64,000 bases of DNA, taken from positions 1 to 64,000 of the forward strand of contig DASZJG010000053.1 in assembly GCA_035948315.1 (NCBI GenBank), read 5' to 3'. The translations under genes and the position numbers were made by a program. This document shows positions 49,028 to 58,547 of the stretch, piece by piece; position 1 is the stretch's first letter, and each line of letters starts with the position of its first letter. Origin of the DNA: CAJCJE01 sp035948315 (GTDB lineage: Bacteria > Actinomycetota > Actinomycetes > Mycobacteriales > Pseudonocardiaceae). The notes below the pieces were generated by a model that ran no database searches, was not told where the DNA came from, and saw nothing but the letters and a program-made list of their open reading frames with translations.

Positions 49028-52000
49028 TCAGCCGATCGCGATGCCGAACAGGTGCAGATCCGCGTTGCTCGGCAGGGTGATCGCGGACACCGTCTTGCCC
49101 GCGGTGAGCGGGATCGTGGTGTCGTAGATGCTCACCTGGTGGTTCGGGTCGAGCGTGCTGCCCGGCGGGATGTTCCAGTGCGCGGTGGTGGCCACCAGCG
49201 TGTTGCCGGCGGTCGCCGCGTCCGAATACCAGTCGGGCAGCGTCACCGTGCCGGTCGATGTGCTGCCGTCCGTGTAGGTCACGGTGACCTGGCCGGACTG
49301 GGCACCGAACGTGCCGGTGCCGAGGAAGGCCAGTTGGCTGCCGGAGCCGGTCAGCGCGATCGACTGTCCACCCGTCACCACGTTGTCCGGCGTGGCGACC
49401 GGCACGTTCGGCCAGGTGAAGCCGGTGGTGCCGACCGGATTGCCGGGCGCGACGCCGACCGCGGCCAGCGCCTGCGCGGAATAGCTGTACCCGCCGCCGT
49501 CGAAGTTGGCGCCGGTCGGGTTGGCGTCGTCGCTGATGCCGGTGTTGTCCAGCGCCGTGGCGAACGACGCGTACGGCACGCTTTCCGTTGCGGTGCCGGT
49601 CGTTGTGGCCGGTCCGTGTTCACCGAAATAGCTGGCCGTCGCGGTGAGCGTGGCATTGCCGGCCGTCGCGTTGGCCGGCGCGCTCACCTGCCAGCTCGCG
49701 CTGATCGACTGGCCGGGCCCGACGTTGCCGGCCGGCTGACCGGGCACCGGGGTCACCGTCCAACCGCTCGGCGCGGCCAGTTTCAATGCCGCGTCGCGCA
49801 CGGTTTCGGTGCTGCCGTTGGTGAACGTCGCGCCGACCGTCGCCGTGGTGCCGCCGTTCTGCAGTGCGGGCGCGGTCACCTTGACGTAGCGGGGACCGGT
49901 CGTCCTGGTCACCGCGAAGCCGCCGGTCAGTGGAAGGTTGTCCGAGGAATCGCCGACCATGACCTGGAAGTGGCCCGCGGGCACGGTCCAGTTCTGCGCG
50001 TTACTGTCCCAATAGGACACATCCTGGCTGGAAAGAGTGAACCGCACCTGCTTGGTCTGGCCGGGGTTCAGCCGCACCTTCTGGAAACCCTTGAGCTGCT
50101 TGGGCGGCTCGCCCGCCGACGCCGGTTCGCTCAGATACAGCTGCACGACGTCCGCGCCGGCCCGCTTGCCGGTGTTGGTGACGTTCGCGGTCACCGTCTC
50201 CTGGCCGTTCGGGCCGAGATTGCCCGGTCCGAGAGCCAGGTGTGAGAAGGCGAACGTGGTGTAGGACAGGCCGGAGCCGAACGCGAACAGCGGCGCGATG
50301 TTCTTCGCGTCGTACCAGCGATAGCCGACGTCCATGCCCTCCGAGTACTGGACCTGGCCGTTCACTCCCGGCCACTGCGCCGGGGTCGACGCCGGCACGT
50401 CCGTGAGCGATTTCGGGAACGTGACCGGGAGTTTGCCGGACGGGTTGGTGTCGCCGAAGAGCACCGAGGCGATCGCGGTGCCGTCCTGCTGACCCGGATA
50501 CCAGCCCTCCAGCACGCCCTTGACCGAGTCCAGCCACGGCATGGTGACCGCGGATCCGGTGTTCAGCACGACGATCGTGTTCGGGTTGACCGCGGCGACC
50601 GCGCTGATCAGCTGGTCCTGTGCGGTCGACAGGTCGATGTTGGTCAGGTCCGAGCCCTCGGACTCGAAATTGCTGGCGAACACGACCGCGGTCTGCGACG
50701 CCTTGGCCAGCGCGACCGCCTGGTCCTGCGGCGTCGGCTGGCCGGGGATCTGCCAGCCGAGGTTGACCAGGTCGTCGCCGCCGTTCTGGTAGTAGTCGAT
50801 CTCGACCGGGATGGCCTGGCCCGCGGTCAGGGCCACCGTGCCGGTCTCGGTGTTGGCGGCCTGGTCGCGCCAGTTGTCGATGATCTTGGTGCCGTTGACG
50901 AACAGCCTGCTGCCGTCGTCGCTGGTCAGCGAGAAGGTGTAGGTGCCGGTGACCGGCGCGGTGATGGTGCCCGTCCACTTCACCGACCACTGCGTCGGGT
51001 TCACGCCGGGGCCGGGGGAGACGGCCGAGTTCGGGCCCCAGTCGAAGTTCACGTTCGGATCGGTGCGGGTCAGCACCGGAGTGCCGGACAGCGCCATGTT
51101 GTTGTAGTACTGGCCGGTCAGGCCGCTGCCGAAGTACTGGGCGTCCACCACGGGCAGTTGGCCACCCGCCGGGTAGGTGCCCTGGGCGTACTGCACGTTC
51201 ACGCCGGAGCCGGCGCGCGCCTTGATGCCCTGGTAGGGCGTGACGATCGAGCCCGCGTTCACGCTGGCGCTGCCGCCGCCGACGGTCATCGCGTCCGGCC
51301 CGGCGTCATCGCCGATGACCGCGATCGACTTGGTGGCGCCCGCGTCCAGCGGCAGTGCGGAGTTCGCGTTCTTCATCAGCACGGTGCCCTGCTCGGCCAC
51401 GTTCTGCGCGACCGAGGCGTGCGCCGCGCTGGTCACCACCGCGCTCGGCGAACCGGTGGCTGGCCGGTCGAACAGGCCGAAGCGGAACTCCTCGGTGAGG
51501 ATGCGGGTGACCATGTCGTTCAGTCGCGACATCGGCACCTGGCCGGCCTGCACCGCGGTCGTCAGGGCGGCGCCGAAGAACTGGTCGTCCGGCATCTCCA
51601 TGTCCAGCCCGTTGTTCGCGGCGTCCACAGTGGAATGGGTCGCGCCCCAGTCGGAGGTGACGAAGCCGGGGAAGTTGTACTGGTCCTTGAGCTTCTGGTT
51701 CTGCAGGTAGTCGTTCTGGCAGGCGGGCGAGCCGTTGATGGTGCTGTAGGAACACATCACCGACGCGACCTGGCCCTGCTGGACCGCGGCCTGGAACTGC
51801 GGCAGGTAGATCTCGTTCAACGTGCGCGGATCCACGATCGCGTTGTCGGCCGCGGTGTTGCGATTGGATTCCTGGTTGTACGCGGCGAGGTGTTTCACCT
51901 GTGCGAGCACGCCCTGGCTCTGCACGCCCCTGATGTCGGCGACACCGATCTGGCCCGCGAGGTAGGGATCCTCGCCGTAGGACTCGAACGCCCGGCCCCA

Positions 52001-52462
52001 GCGGGGATCGCGCACGATGTTCACGGTCGGCCCGAGGTCGACGTTGGCGCCCTTGCCCCACTGCTCGTTTCCGATGACCGCGCCGTACTGGGAAACCAGC
52101 GACGGATCCCAACTGGCCGCGGCGGCGACCGGCGCGGGCAGCTGGGTCACGCCGGTCATGCCGTCGCCGACCCCGCCGGGGCCGTCCTCCAGGTTCAACG
52201 CGGGGATGCACAGGGCCGGGATGGCCGGGATCTGACCCGCGTAGGGCGAGTTGTTGTCGCCGTGCACCATCTGGATCTTCTGATCGATGGTCATCTTGGC
52301 GAGCACCTCGGCCGCGCGCTGGCCGGGCGAGGCATGCTGGCCGACCCAGGGACAGGCCGGATTGGTCGGCGGCGCGGACTGCGCCGAGGCCGGTAACGCA
52401 AGGACGCTGATCGCGGCGGTGACCGCGGCGGCCACCACCCCGAATCTGACGGGCAGACGCAT
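49028..52462 (-). CDS. Large secreted GH3 beta-glucosidase with PA14 domain
   Basis: 1144 residues, signal peptide 1-27 (…ALPASAQS). GH3 N-terminal barrel with the nucleophile Asp 271 in GFVTSDWGATHST, then a GH3 C-terminal domain interrupted by a PA14 domain (about 480-600; GLTGQYYNNMALSG, DDGSRLFVNGTKIIDNWRDQ). A fibronectin-like GH3 tail follows (VTNTGKRAGADVVQLYLSEP). Downstream are a NEW3-like domain (GPGQSISASWQVSAP) and a C-terminal beta domain (GSQLAFLGTGTFGAQSGQVTV) of about 200 residues. It releases glucose from plant beta-glucans extracellularly. GGAGAG precedes ATG 52462, and a palindrome lies upstream. Confidence 0.95.
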   Translation of the reverse strand: MRLPVRFGVVAAAVTAAISVLALPASAQSAPPTNPACPWVGQHASPGQRAAEVLAKMTIDQKIQMVHGDNNSPYAGQIPAIPALCIPALNLEDGPGGVGDGMTGVTQLPAPVAAAASWDPSLVSQYGAVIGNEQWGKGANVDLGPTVNIVRDPRWGRAFESYGEDPYLAGQIGVADIRGVQSQGVLAQVKHLAAYNQESNRNTAADNAIVDPRTLNEIYLPQFQAAVQQGQVASVMCSYSTINGSPACQNDYLQNQKLKDQYNFPGFVTSDWGATHSTVDAANNGLDMEMPDDQFFGAALTTAVQAGQVPMSRLNDMVTRILTEEFRFGLFDRPATGSPSAVVTSAAHASVAQNVAEQGTVLMKNANSALPLDAGATKSIAVIGDDAGPDAMTVGGGSASVNAGSIVTPYQGIKARAGSGVNVQYAQGTYPAGGQLPVVDAQYFGSGLTGQYYNNMALSGTPVLTRTDPNVNFDWGPNSAVSPGPGVNPTQWSVKWTGTITAPVTGTYTFSLTSDDGSRLFVNGTKIIDNWRDQAANTETGTVALTAGQAIPVEIDYYQNGGDDLVNLGWQIPGQPTPQDQAVALAKASQTAVVFASNFESEGSDLTNIDLSTAQDQLISAVAAVNPNTIVVLNTGSAVTMPWLDSVKGVLEGWYPGQQDGTAIASVLFGDTNPSGKLPVTFPKSLTDVPASTPAQWPGVNGQVQYSEGMDVGYRWYDAKNIAPLFAFGSGLSYTTFAFSHLALGPGNLGPNGQETVTANVTNTGKRAGADVVQLYLSEPASAGEPPKQLKGFQKVRLNPGQTKQVRFTLSSQDVSYWDSNAQNWTVPAGHFQVMVGDSSDNLPLTGGFAVTRTTGPRYVKVTAPALQNGGTTATVGATFTNGSTETVRDAALKLAAPSGWTVTPVPGQPAGNVGPGQSISASWQVSAPANATAGNATLTATASYFGEHGPATTTGTATESVPYASFATALDNTGISDDANPTGANFDGGGYSYSAQALAAVGVAPGNPVGTTGFTWPNVPVATPDNVVTGGQSIALTGSGSQLAFLGTGTFGAQSGQVTVTYTDGSTSTGTVTLPDWYSDAATAGNTLVATTAHWNIPPGSTLDPNHQVSIYDTTIPLTAGKTVSAITLPSNADLHLFGIAIG

Positions 52463-52497
52463 GATCGCTCTCCTACATCGTTGTACCGAGCGAATAA

Positions 52498-52512
52498 GTT
52501 GCGGCGCGCAAC
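52498..52512. promoter_or_regulatory. Operator-like palindrome upstream of the GH3 gene
   Basis: GTTGCG-GCG-CGCAAC, perfect 6-bp arms with a 3-nt centre, 36-50 nt before the GH3 start. The shape resembles LacI/GntR-type sugar-regulator sites. No regulator gene is near. Confidence 0.45.
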
Positions 52513-52621
52513 ATATCTCCGCGATGACCGCAGGCGGAAGGGTTGTATCGATTCAGAACGGCGCCTATCGGCCCAGATTCGACCATTGGATGCAACGCTC
52601 TGCCTGTTTTCTTGGCGAGGG

Positions 52622-53200
52622 TCAGGCCACGCGCTGCAACAGGACCTGTTCGATCAACGCGACCAGCACGTTCTTCACGGATTCGCGGTCCCGCGCGTCG
52701 CAGTGGATCACCGCGACGCTGGGCGGCACGTCGAGCGCGTCGCGGACCTCGCCCAGTTCGTAGCGGCGCGAGTCGGGGAAGTGGTTGACCGCGACGATGA
52801 ACGGGATGTCGTGCGTCTCGAAGTAGTCGAGTACCGGGTAGCAGTCCTCGATGCGCCTGGTGTCGGCCAGCACGACCGCGCCGAGCGCGCCGTCGGACAG
52901 GTCGTCCCAGAGGAAGTCGAAGCGCTCCTGGCCAGGGGTGCCGAACAGGTAGAGGATCAGCGTCGGGTCCAGGGTGATCCGGCCGAAGTCCAGCGCGACC
53001 GTGGTGGTCGTCTTGCTGGGCAGCAGGCTCGCGTCGTCGATGCCGACCGAACGCTCGGTCATGGCCGCCTCGGTCACCAGCGGTTCGATCTCGGAGATCG
53101 ACCCGATGAAGGTGGTCTTGCCGACTCCGAAGCCGCCGCTGACCACGATTTTCGCCGCGGTCGGCACGCGTGGTGCCGGCTGCTCAGAGAGCCCGGACAA
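52622..53200 (-). CDS. Conservon GTPase (CvnD type)
   Basis: About 192 residues. GTP-binding motifs: P-loop VVSGGFGVGKTTFIG, switch-II LFGTPGQERFDFLWDD (the DTAGQ-like position is GTPGQ) and VNHF for the base. It follows DUF742 in the order kinase-roadblock-DUF742-GTPase. It is the small Ras-like protein of the actinobacterial conservon and probably works with the roadblock protein as a regulator at the membrane. TTG 53200 gives a short N-terminus (MSGLSEQPAPRVP), overlapping the DUF742 gene by 17 nt; a GTG at 53167 is an alternative. Confidence 0.88.
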   Translation of the reverse strand: MSGLSEQPAPRVPTAAKIVVSGGFGVGKTTFIGSISEIEPLVTEAAMTERSVGIDDASLLPSKTTTTVALDFGRITLDPTLILYLFGTPGQERFDFLWDDLSDGALGAVVLADTRRIEDCYPVLDYFETHDIPFIVAVNHFPDSRRYELGEVRDALDVPPSVAVIHCDARDRESVKNVLVALIEQVLLQRVA

Positions 53201-53633
53201 GATCCCTGATCCTCTCGATCGTCTGAACCGGCAGTGCGCTCGGCTCACGCAGCTCAACATAGTTGCCGGTGAAGAGGTCGGCGATCAGCACCCTGGCTAC
53301 GCCGATCGGCAGGTCCAGTTGGGAGGCGAGTTCGGCGACCGAGATCGGTTCCTGGGCGAGTTCGATCGCCCTGCGCTGCTCGAACTGCAACGGCGCGGAG
53401 AGCGCGGCGGGCTGCGCGTAGACCATGGTTTCCAGCTTGAGCCCGTCGTGCAGCGGCCGGGTGCGGCCACCGGTGACCATGAACGGCCTGATCAGCACCC
53501 CGTCCGACTCGGTGGAGCCGTCGTGCCGGTGCGGGGCGTCCTGTCCTGGTTCGGCCTGTTCGAACCAGGACTTCGGCTGGGTCGGCGGCAGCATCCTCGG
53601 GTCGGGCAGCCGCAGCGGGTCGCGCTCGGTCAT
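53184..53633 (-). CDS. Conservon DUF742 protein (CvnC type)
   Basis: 149 residues. DUF742 C-terminal core: VLIRPFMVTGGRTRP, LKLETMVYAQPA, EQRRAIELAQEPISVAELASQLDLPIGVARVLIADLFTGNYVELREP, including a winged-helix-like part. The N-terminus is Pro-rich. ATG 53633 overlaps the roadblock stop (ATGA). In conservons it interacts with the GTPase; its ligand is unknown. Confidence 0.92.
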   Translation of the reverse strand: MTERDPLRLPDPRMLPPTQPKSWFEQAEPGQDAPHRHDGSTESDGVLIRPFMVTGGRTRPLHDGLKLETMVYAQPAALSAPLQFEQRRAIELAQEPISVAELASQLDLPIGVARVLIADLFTGNYVELREPSALPVQTIERIRDLVRAL

Positions 53634-54055
53634 GGGGTCAGCGATTCTCGCAGTTCGCTGATGAGCGCCGGGCTGAGCAGCCGGCCGGCCCGCTCGGCGA
53701 GCACCGCGATCTCGTAGCCGATCAGGCCGATGTCGCACCCCTCGCCGGCCAGCACCGCGATGCAGCTGCCGTCGGCGATGGTGGAGACCAGCAGGAAGCC
53801 GCGCTGCATCTCGATCAGCACCAGCTTCAGCCCGTCGAAGTCGTAGTAGCGGGCGGCGCTGCGGGACAGGCTGGCCAGGCCGGAGGTGAGCGCGGCGAGC
53901 CGGTCGCCCGCGGTCCGGTCCAGGCCCGCCGACTTGGCGATCAGCAGACCGTCGGAGGACACCACGACGGCGTCCCGCACCCCGTCGGTGTTGCGCACGA
54001 AGTTGTTGACCAGCCAGTGAAAACTCTGCGGGTCGGTATCAAGCTCGGTAGTCAC
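53630..54055 (-). CDS. Conservon roadblock/LC7 protein (CvnB type)
   Basis: 141 residues, a roadblock fold: SFHWLVNNFVRNTDGVRDAVVVSSDGLLIAKSAGLDRTAGDRLAALTSGLASLSRSAARYYDFDG, GFLLVSTIADGSCIAVLAG. In conservons it links the kinase-like sensor to the GTPase. GTG 54055 has GAGGTGG upstream; GTG 54082 with GGGAG is an alternative. 64 nt separate it from the sensor gene stop. Confidence 0.92.
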   Translation of the reverse strand: MTTELDTDPQSFHWLVNNFVRNTDGVRDAVVVSSDGLLIAKSAGLDRTAGDRLAALTSGLASLSRSAARYYDFDGLKLVLIEMQRGFLLVSTIADGSCIAVLAGEGCDIGLIGYEIAVLAERAGRLLSPALISELRESLTP

Positions 54056-54119
54056 AGCGCCACCTCGCTGGCGCTCGGCCACACCGTGAACGCTCCCTGT
54101 GCCAGTTGGTTCGCTCCGC

Positions 54120-56618
54120 TCACTGGTTCTCCTCCTCGCGGGCTGCGACGGCGTCGACTCCGCTCATCGCCAGCTGGCCGCGTTGGTGTCCTTGTTGGAA
54201 GGCGGAGAGCATGCTGCGCACCTGGCTCGGGGTGCGCTCGCCGCTCGCGCCGTCGGTCGGGGTGGTCGGGCGGTCCGTGGCCCTCGGCGTCGGTGCGGCC
54301 GGGCCGGTGGACGCCGCTTGTTGCGTTCGCCTGCGGGACTGGCGTTTGACCAGGCCGTTCGGGGTTCGGGCCTGCTGCGTTGGTGCAGGCGCGGGCGTTT
54401 CCGTGCGGGTCGCCGGGATCGAGGGGACCTCCACCGGCTCGGGTGCCGGCGTCGGCGTGCTGAGCACCGGCTCCGCCTGCTTGACCGGACGCTGCGGCAG
54501 GAGGGGTTTCGGGCTCGGCGGGGCCGGCGGCGGGAGGGTGGACTCGTCGGCGAGCACGTCCGGGGGGAGCAGGATGCGCGCGGTCAGGCCGGTGGTCGGC
54601 GACTCGGACAGGTCGACCCGCACGCCGAGCCGGTTGGCCAGCCTGCCGACCACGTAGTGGCCGAGGAACCGGGTGGGCGCGACCAGGAAGTTCTCCTCGT
54701 CGCGCAGCCTCGCGCGGGCGGCGGCGAGTTCGGCGGGCGTCATGCCGATGCCGTGGTCGACGACGACCAGCAGGTACCGGTTGCCCATCCGCCTGCCGTA
54801 GACCTCGACCTCGAGTTCGGGTGAGGAGAACTGCAGGCCGTTCTCGACCAGCTCGGCCAGCATGTGCGCGACGTCGGTGATGACCGAGCCGACGACGAAC
54901 GCGGGGTCCACCCGGCGCAGCACGACCCGCCGGTAGTCCTCCACTTCGGACAGTGCGGCGCGGATGACGTCGGCGACCGGCAGCGGCTGCGACCACACGC
55001 GCGGGCTGTTCTGGCCGACCAGCACCAGCACGCTCTCCGCGTTGCGGCGCATGCGGGTGGCCAGGTGGTCCAGCTCGAACATGTTGGCCAGCGCGGACGG
55101 GTCGAGTTCCTCCCGCTCGAAGTCGCTGATCAGCGACAACTGCCGGCGCACCAGGTTCTGGTTGCGCCTGCCGAGGTTGGCCAGCGACGCGGTGGTGTTG
55201 CGGCGGATCAGGGCCTGCTCGGTGGCCAGCTTGAGCGCGGTGTCCTGGAGCCGGTCCAGCGCCTTGGCCAGCACCCTGATCTCGGTGGCCGCACGGTCCG
55301 AGACCAGGTTGAGCACCGGCCGGGCCGCCTCGCCCGGGTCCTCGCTCTGCAGCTTGGCGACGGCCGAGGGCAGCCTGCGCACGGACATGTCGTTGGCGTC
55401 GCGGGCGAGCAGCCGGACCGGGTCGATCACCGACCGGGCCGCGCCGATGACCAGGCCGATCATTCCGCCGATGATCAGCAGCGCGAGCAGCGCCATCGCG
55501 CCCAGCTCCCAGGCGGCCCGGTTGCGCAACTGGTCGGCGCGGGTCATCACGTCGTGCCCGACGCTCTGCTGCGCGGCACGCATCCCGTCCACGACCGTGG
55601 CCATCGCGTTCCACCAGGTCCCCGGATCGACCCTGGTGGGCAGGACGCCGTTGGACGCGGCGATCACCATGTCCTCCAGCGTGCGCGCCTGGACGGCGGA
55701 CGGGGAGCCGAGCGCGGCGGCGAGGGCCGCCTTTTCCGGGTCCGTGGCGAACTTGGCGTAGGCGCCCAGCCCGTCCTGCTTCGAGTCCAGCGCGCGGGCG
55801 AACGCGGTGTAGGTGGCCTGCGGGAGCTTGTCGGCGGCGAAGACGCCGGTCAGCAGGCCGGCCTCCTGCGCGGTGGACTCCTTGGCGTCCGCGACCGCGT
55901 ACAGGGCCTGTAGGCCGTGCCGCAGCGACGGGTCCTGCGCCTGGTCGAGGCCGAGCGCGACGCCGTTGAGCGCCTCGATCGCGTCGGAATAGAACTGGAA
56001 GGCGGTGGTCGGCTGGGCGAGCCGGTCGTCGACGGTCGACCGCACCCCGGCAATGTCGTCCAGTTTGGACAGTGCGGCGCGCACCTGGTCGGTGCCCGCG
56101 TCCGCGAACACCGGATTGGCGATCATCTGGTTCAGCGCGGCGAGGGCATGGTCGGTGCTCGGGCGCTGCGCGGCCAACCGGGGCGCGAACGCGCCGTCGC
56201 CGTCGAGCACGCCGTTGGTCAGGCCGCGTTCCTTCTGGAGTTCGTCGACGGTGGCCTGCACGTTCAGGGTGACCGTGACGATGTGCGCGGTGGTGCGCGC
56301 GGTCCGGTAGGTGCCGACCTGGCCGGTGATGATGACCCCGAGCAGTACCAGGACCAGCACCAGCGACACGCACAGGATGCGGATCAGCTTGCCTCGGATG
56401 GACCTGGGCCGCAGCGCCGCCTCGAACAGCCTGCCCAGCCCGCTGCCGCGGCGCAGCAGGTCCAGCTGGATGTCGTCCATGGCCGGCAGCCGTGTCGTTT
56501 GGCTCGTCAGGCCCGCGGTGGTCAGCGTCGGGGCAGTGGTGCTGGTGGTGGGGGTGCTGGTGGGCGTGCTGACCGGCCGATCCTCGACCGGTGGCAGCCC
56601 GGGGTCGGGCTCGACCAC
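54120..56618 (-). CDS. Conservon sensor histidine-kinase-like protein with NIT domain (CvnA type)
   Basis: 832 residues. A membrane helix near residues 85-107 precedes an extracytoplasmic all-helical nitrate/nitrite-sensor (NIT) type domain (about 115-340, with VDELQKERGLTNG...), a second helix (about 355-378), HAMP-like and coiled regions, then an ATPase with LAELVENGLQFSSPE (N-box) and VVDHGIGMTPAEL (G1). The DHp-like FELDHLATRMRRNAESVLVL is typical of conservon kinases, which lack a standard response regulator. The C-terminus (about 650-832) is a Pro/Ser/Thr-rich tail. GTG 56618 is set by GGAGG four nt upstream. Divergent from a molybdopterin oxidoreductase gene. Confidence 0.9.
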   Translation of the reverse strand: MVEPDPGLPPVEDRPVSTPTSTPTTSTTAPTLTTAGLTSQTTRLPAMDDIQLDLLRRGSGLGRLFEAALRPRSIRGKLIRILCVSLVLVLVLLGVIITGQVGTYRTARTTAHIVTVTLNVQATVDELQKERGLTNGVLDGDGAFAPRLAAQRPSTDHALAALNQMIANPVFADAGTDQVRAALSKLDDIAGVRSTVDDRLAQPTTAFQFYSDAIEALNGVALGLDQAQDPSLRHGLQALYAVADAKESTAQEAGLLTGVFAADKLPQATYTAFARALDSKQDGLGAYAKFATDPEKAALAAALGSPSAVQARTLEDMVIAASNGVLPTRVDPGTWWNAMATVVDGMRAAQQSVGHDVMTRADQLRNRAAWELGAMALLALLIIGGMIGLVIGAARSVIDPVRLLARDANDMSVRRLPSAVAKLQSEDPGEAARPVLNLVSDRAATEIRVLAKALDRLQDTALKLATEQALIRRNTTASLANLGRRNQNLVRRQLSLISDFEREELDPSALANMFELDHLATRMRRNAESVLVLVGQNSPRVWSQPLPVADVIRAALSEVEDYRRVVLRRVDPAFVVGSVITDVAHMLAELVENGLQFSSPELEVEVYGRRMGNRYLLVVVDHGIGMTPAELAAARARLRDEENFLVAPTRFLGHYVVGRLANRLGVRVDLSESPTTGLTARILLPPDVLADESTLPPPAPPSPKPLLPQRPVKQAEPVLSTPTPAPEPVEVPSIPATRTETPAPAPTQQARTPNGLVKRQSRRRTQQAASTGPAAPTPRATDRPTTPTDGASGERTPSQVRSMLSAFQQGHQRGQLAMSGVDAVAAREEENQ

Positions 56619-56883
56619 AATTCCTCCGTTGCTGACCCAGCGCCGATTCGCGAATTCGGCAAATGTCCCCCGTATGGACGCGGGGCATCCTATCGGTACA
56701 CCCGACACCAGGGCCAGGGCAGTTGACCTGGTCGACGTTCACTCGGATGGCCCTGGACCCGTTAACAGAACTTTCGAACACGGTAAAAACTTCGATGGGT
56801 CAGTACTGCCCCGAAGTGTTCGTCCACGATTCATCTGCCCTGCTAACGTGCTTCGGCCGCATGTCCTCTGGGGATGAATCGAG

Positions 56884-58467
56884 GTGGTCGTGCGCGCCAC
56901 GGGGGTGGCAACGCACTGCCCGCACTGCGCCCTGCAGTGCGGTCTCACCGTGCTGCCCGGATCCGCGCCGACGGTTGCCCCGCGACCGTTCCCGACCAGC
57001 CGCGGTGGCCTGTGCGAGCAGGGCTGGACCGCGCTCGACGAGCCATCTGATCAGCCTCGGCTGACCACCCCGCTGGTGCGGGTGGACGGTGCGCTGCGGC
57101 CCACCAATTGGCACACCGCGCTCGACCTGGTCGCCGCGCGACTGGCCGGGCTGCGCGCGGCGGCGGGCGCGGACGCGATCGGCGTGTGCTGCGGCGGCGC
57201 GCTGAGCAACGAGACGGCGTACTCGCTGGCCAGATTCGCCCGGCTCGCGCTGGGCACGACGCGCTTGGAGGCGCCGAGCCTGGCCGGCATCGCCACGGCG
57301 GGCGCGGTGGTGGCACGGTCCTTCGGCATCGACCGCGGCCTGCCGTTTCCCGTGACCGACCTGCGCACCGCGGACACTGTGTTGTTGGCGGGCGCGAACA
57401 TCGCCAGCACCATGCCGCCGCTGTTCGATCAGCTCCGCGGGATCGTCGACGCGGGCGGGCTGATCGTCGTCGACCCGGCCGACAACGCCACCACGGCGCG
57501 GGCCGCGCTGCACCTGCGGCCCCGGCCCGGCACCGATCCGGCGCTCGCCCTGGGCCTGCTGCACTGCGTCGTCGCGGACGGCCATCTTGACCGGTCCTAT
57601 GTGGAGAGTCGAACGGTCGGGTTCGACGTGGTGTGGCGGGTCGCGCGGCAGTGGTGGCCGGAGCGGGTCGCGCAGGTCACTGGGGTGTCCGTGGCCGACC
57701 AGCGGACCTGCGCGCGGATGCTGGCCAGGGCGGCGGGCGCGTATGTGCTGACCGGGCGTGGCACGCATCGGCAACCGGCTGCCGCCGATGCCGTCACCGG
57801 TTGGCTCAACCTGAGCCTCGCGCTCGGCCTGCCCGGCTCGCCCGGCGCGGGATTCGGTTGCCTGACCGGGCAGGGCAACGGGCAGGGCGTGCTGCAGAAC
57901 GGTCGACTCGCCGAATGCGGTTCGCCGGGTCGGGCGAATATCACGCTGCGTGGCATGCTGGTGTTCGGTGCCAGGCCGAGATTGCCGGAGCTGGATCTGT
58001 TGGTGGTCGCGGACACCGTGCTTTCCGAGACGGCGCGCGCGGCCGATGTCGTGCTTCCGGTAACCCGGTGGGCGGAGGCGACTGGCACGGTGGTGAACCT
58101 GGAAGGTCGTCTGTTATTGCGGCCCGGTGCTATCGAACCGCCCGAGGGGGTGCGCGCCGATCTGGCCGTGTTACACGGAATTTCCATTCGACTCGGCAGA
58201 ACTGCATTGGAATTTCCGACTGACCCGGCCGCCGTGTTCGCCGAACTGAGTGCTGCTTCGGCCGGTGGACCCGCCGATTATTCCGGGGTAAGTTATCAGC
58301 GACTGGCGTCCGGACAGGCGCTGTACTGGCCGGTTCCCGGTCCGACGCATTCGGGCACGCCGCGATTATTCTTGCGGCGCTTCGCACATGAGGACGGGCG
58401 CGCGCGTTTCGGCCCGGTGCAATGGTTGCTGGGGCCAGCAAACGTCAGACGTATGGCCGGCGAATAA
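56884..58467 (+). CDS. Shortened molybdopterin oxidoreductase (nitrate-reductase-like), possibly degenerate
   Basis: 527 residues. The N-terminus has a [4Fe-4S] site, HCPHCALQCG (Cys 12, 15, 19) and GLCEQGW (Cys 44), and the molybdopterin domain motifs IVVDPADNATT, GCLTGQGNGQG and VLSETARAADVVLPVTRWAEATGTVVNLEGR, as in assimilatory nitrate reductases. Two parts of that family seem missing. Where relatives have about 60 residues with the GQKADQLPGYR segment, this protein runs from GCLTGQGNGQG to LVFGARP in about 35. It also stops after RARFGPVQWLL, before the C-terminal cofactor-binding domain of about 150 residues. A shortened or inactive enzyme is likely. GTG 56884 is used; GTG 56890 is possible. 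Confidence 0.8.
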   Translation: MVVRATGVATHCPHCALQCGLTVLPGSAPTVAPRPFPTSRGGLCEQGWTALDEPSDQPRLTTPLVRVDGALRPTNWHTALDLVAARLAGLRAAAGADAIGVCCGGALSNETAYSLARFARLALGTTRLEAPSLAGIATAGAVVARSFGIDRGLPFPVTDLRTADTVLLAGANIASTMPPLFDQLRGIVDAGGLIVVDPADNATTARAALHLRPRPGTDPALALGLLHCVVADGHLDRSYVESRTVGFDVVWRVARQWWPERVAQVTGVSVADQRTCARMLARAAGAYVLTGRGTHRQPAAADAVTGWLNLSLALGLPGSPGAGFGCLTGQGNGQGVLQNGRLAECGSPGRANITLRGMLVFGARPRLPELDLLVVADTVLSETARAADVVLPVTRWAEATGTVVNLEGRLLLRPGAIEPPEGVRADLAVLHGISIRLGRTALEFPTDPAAVFAELSAASAGGPADYSGVSYQRLASGQALYWPVPGPTHSGTPRLFLRRFAHEDGRARFGPVQWLLGPANVRRMAGE

Positions 58468-58547
58468 TATGCGACAAATCGAGCCGGCATCGAAAAATCC
58501 GCCGATTCGGGGTTACGTCAGCGGCCTCTGGTCTCCAACATGGTGAT

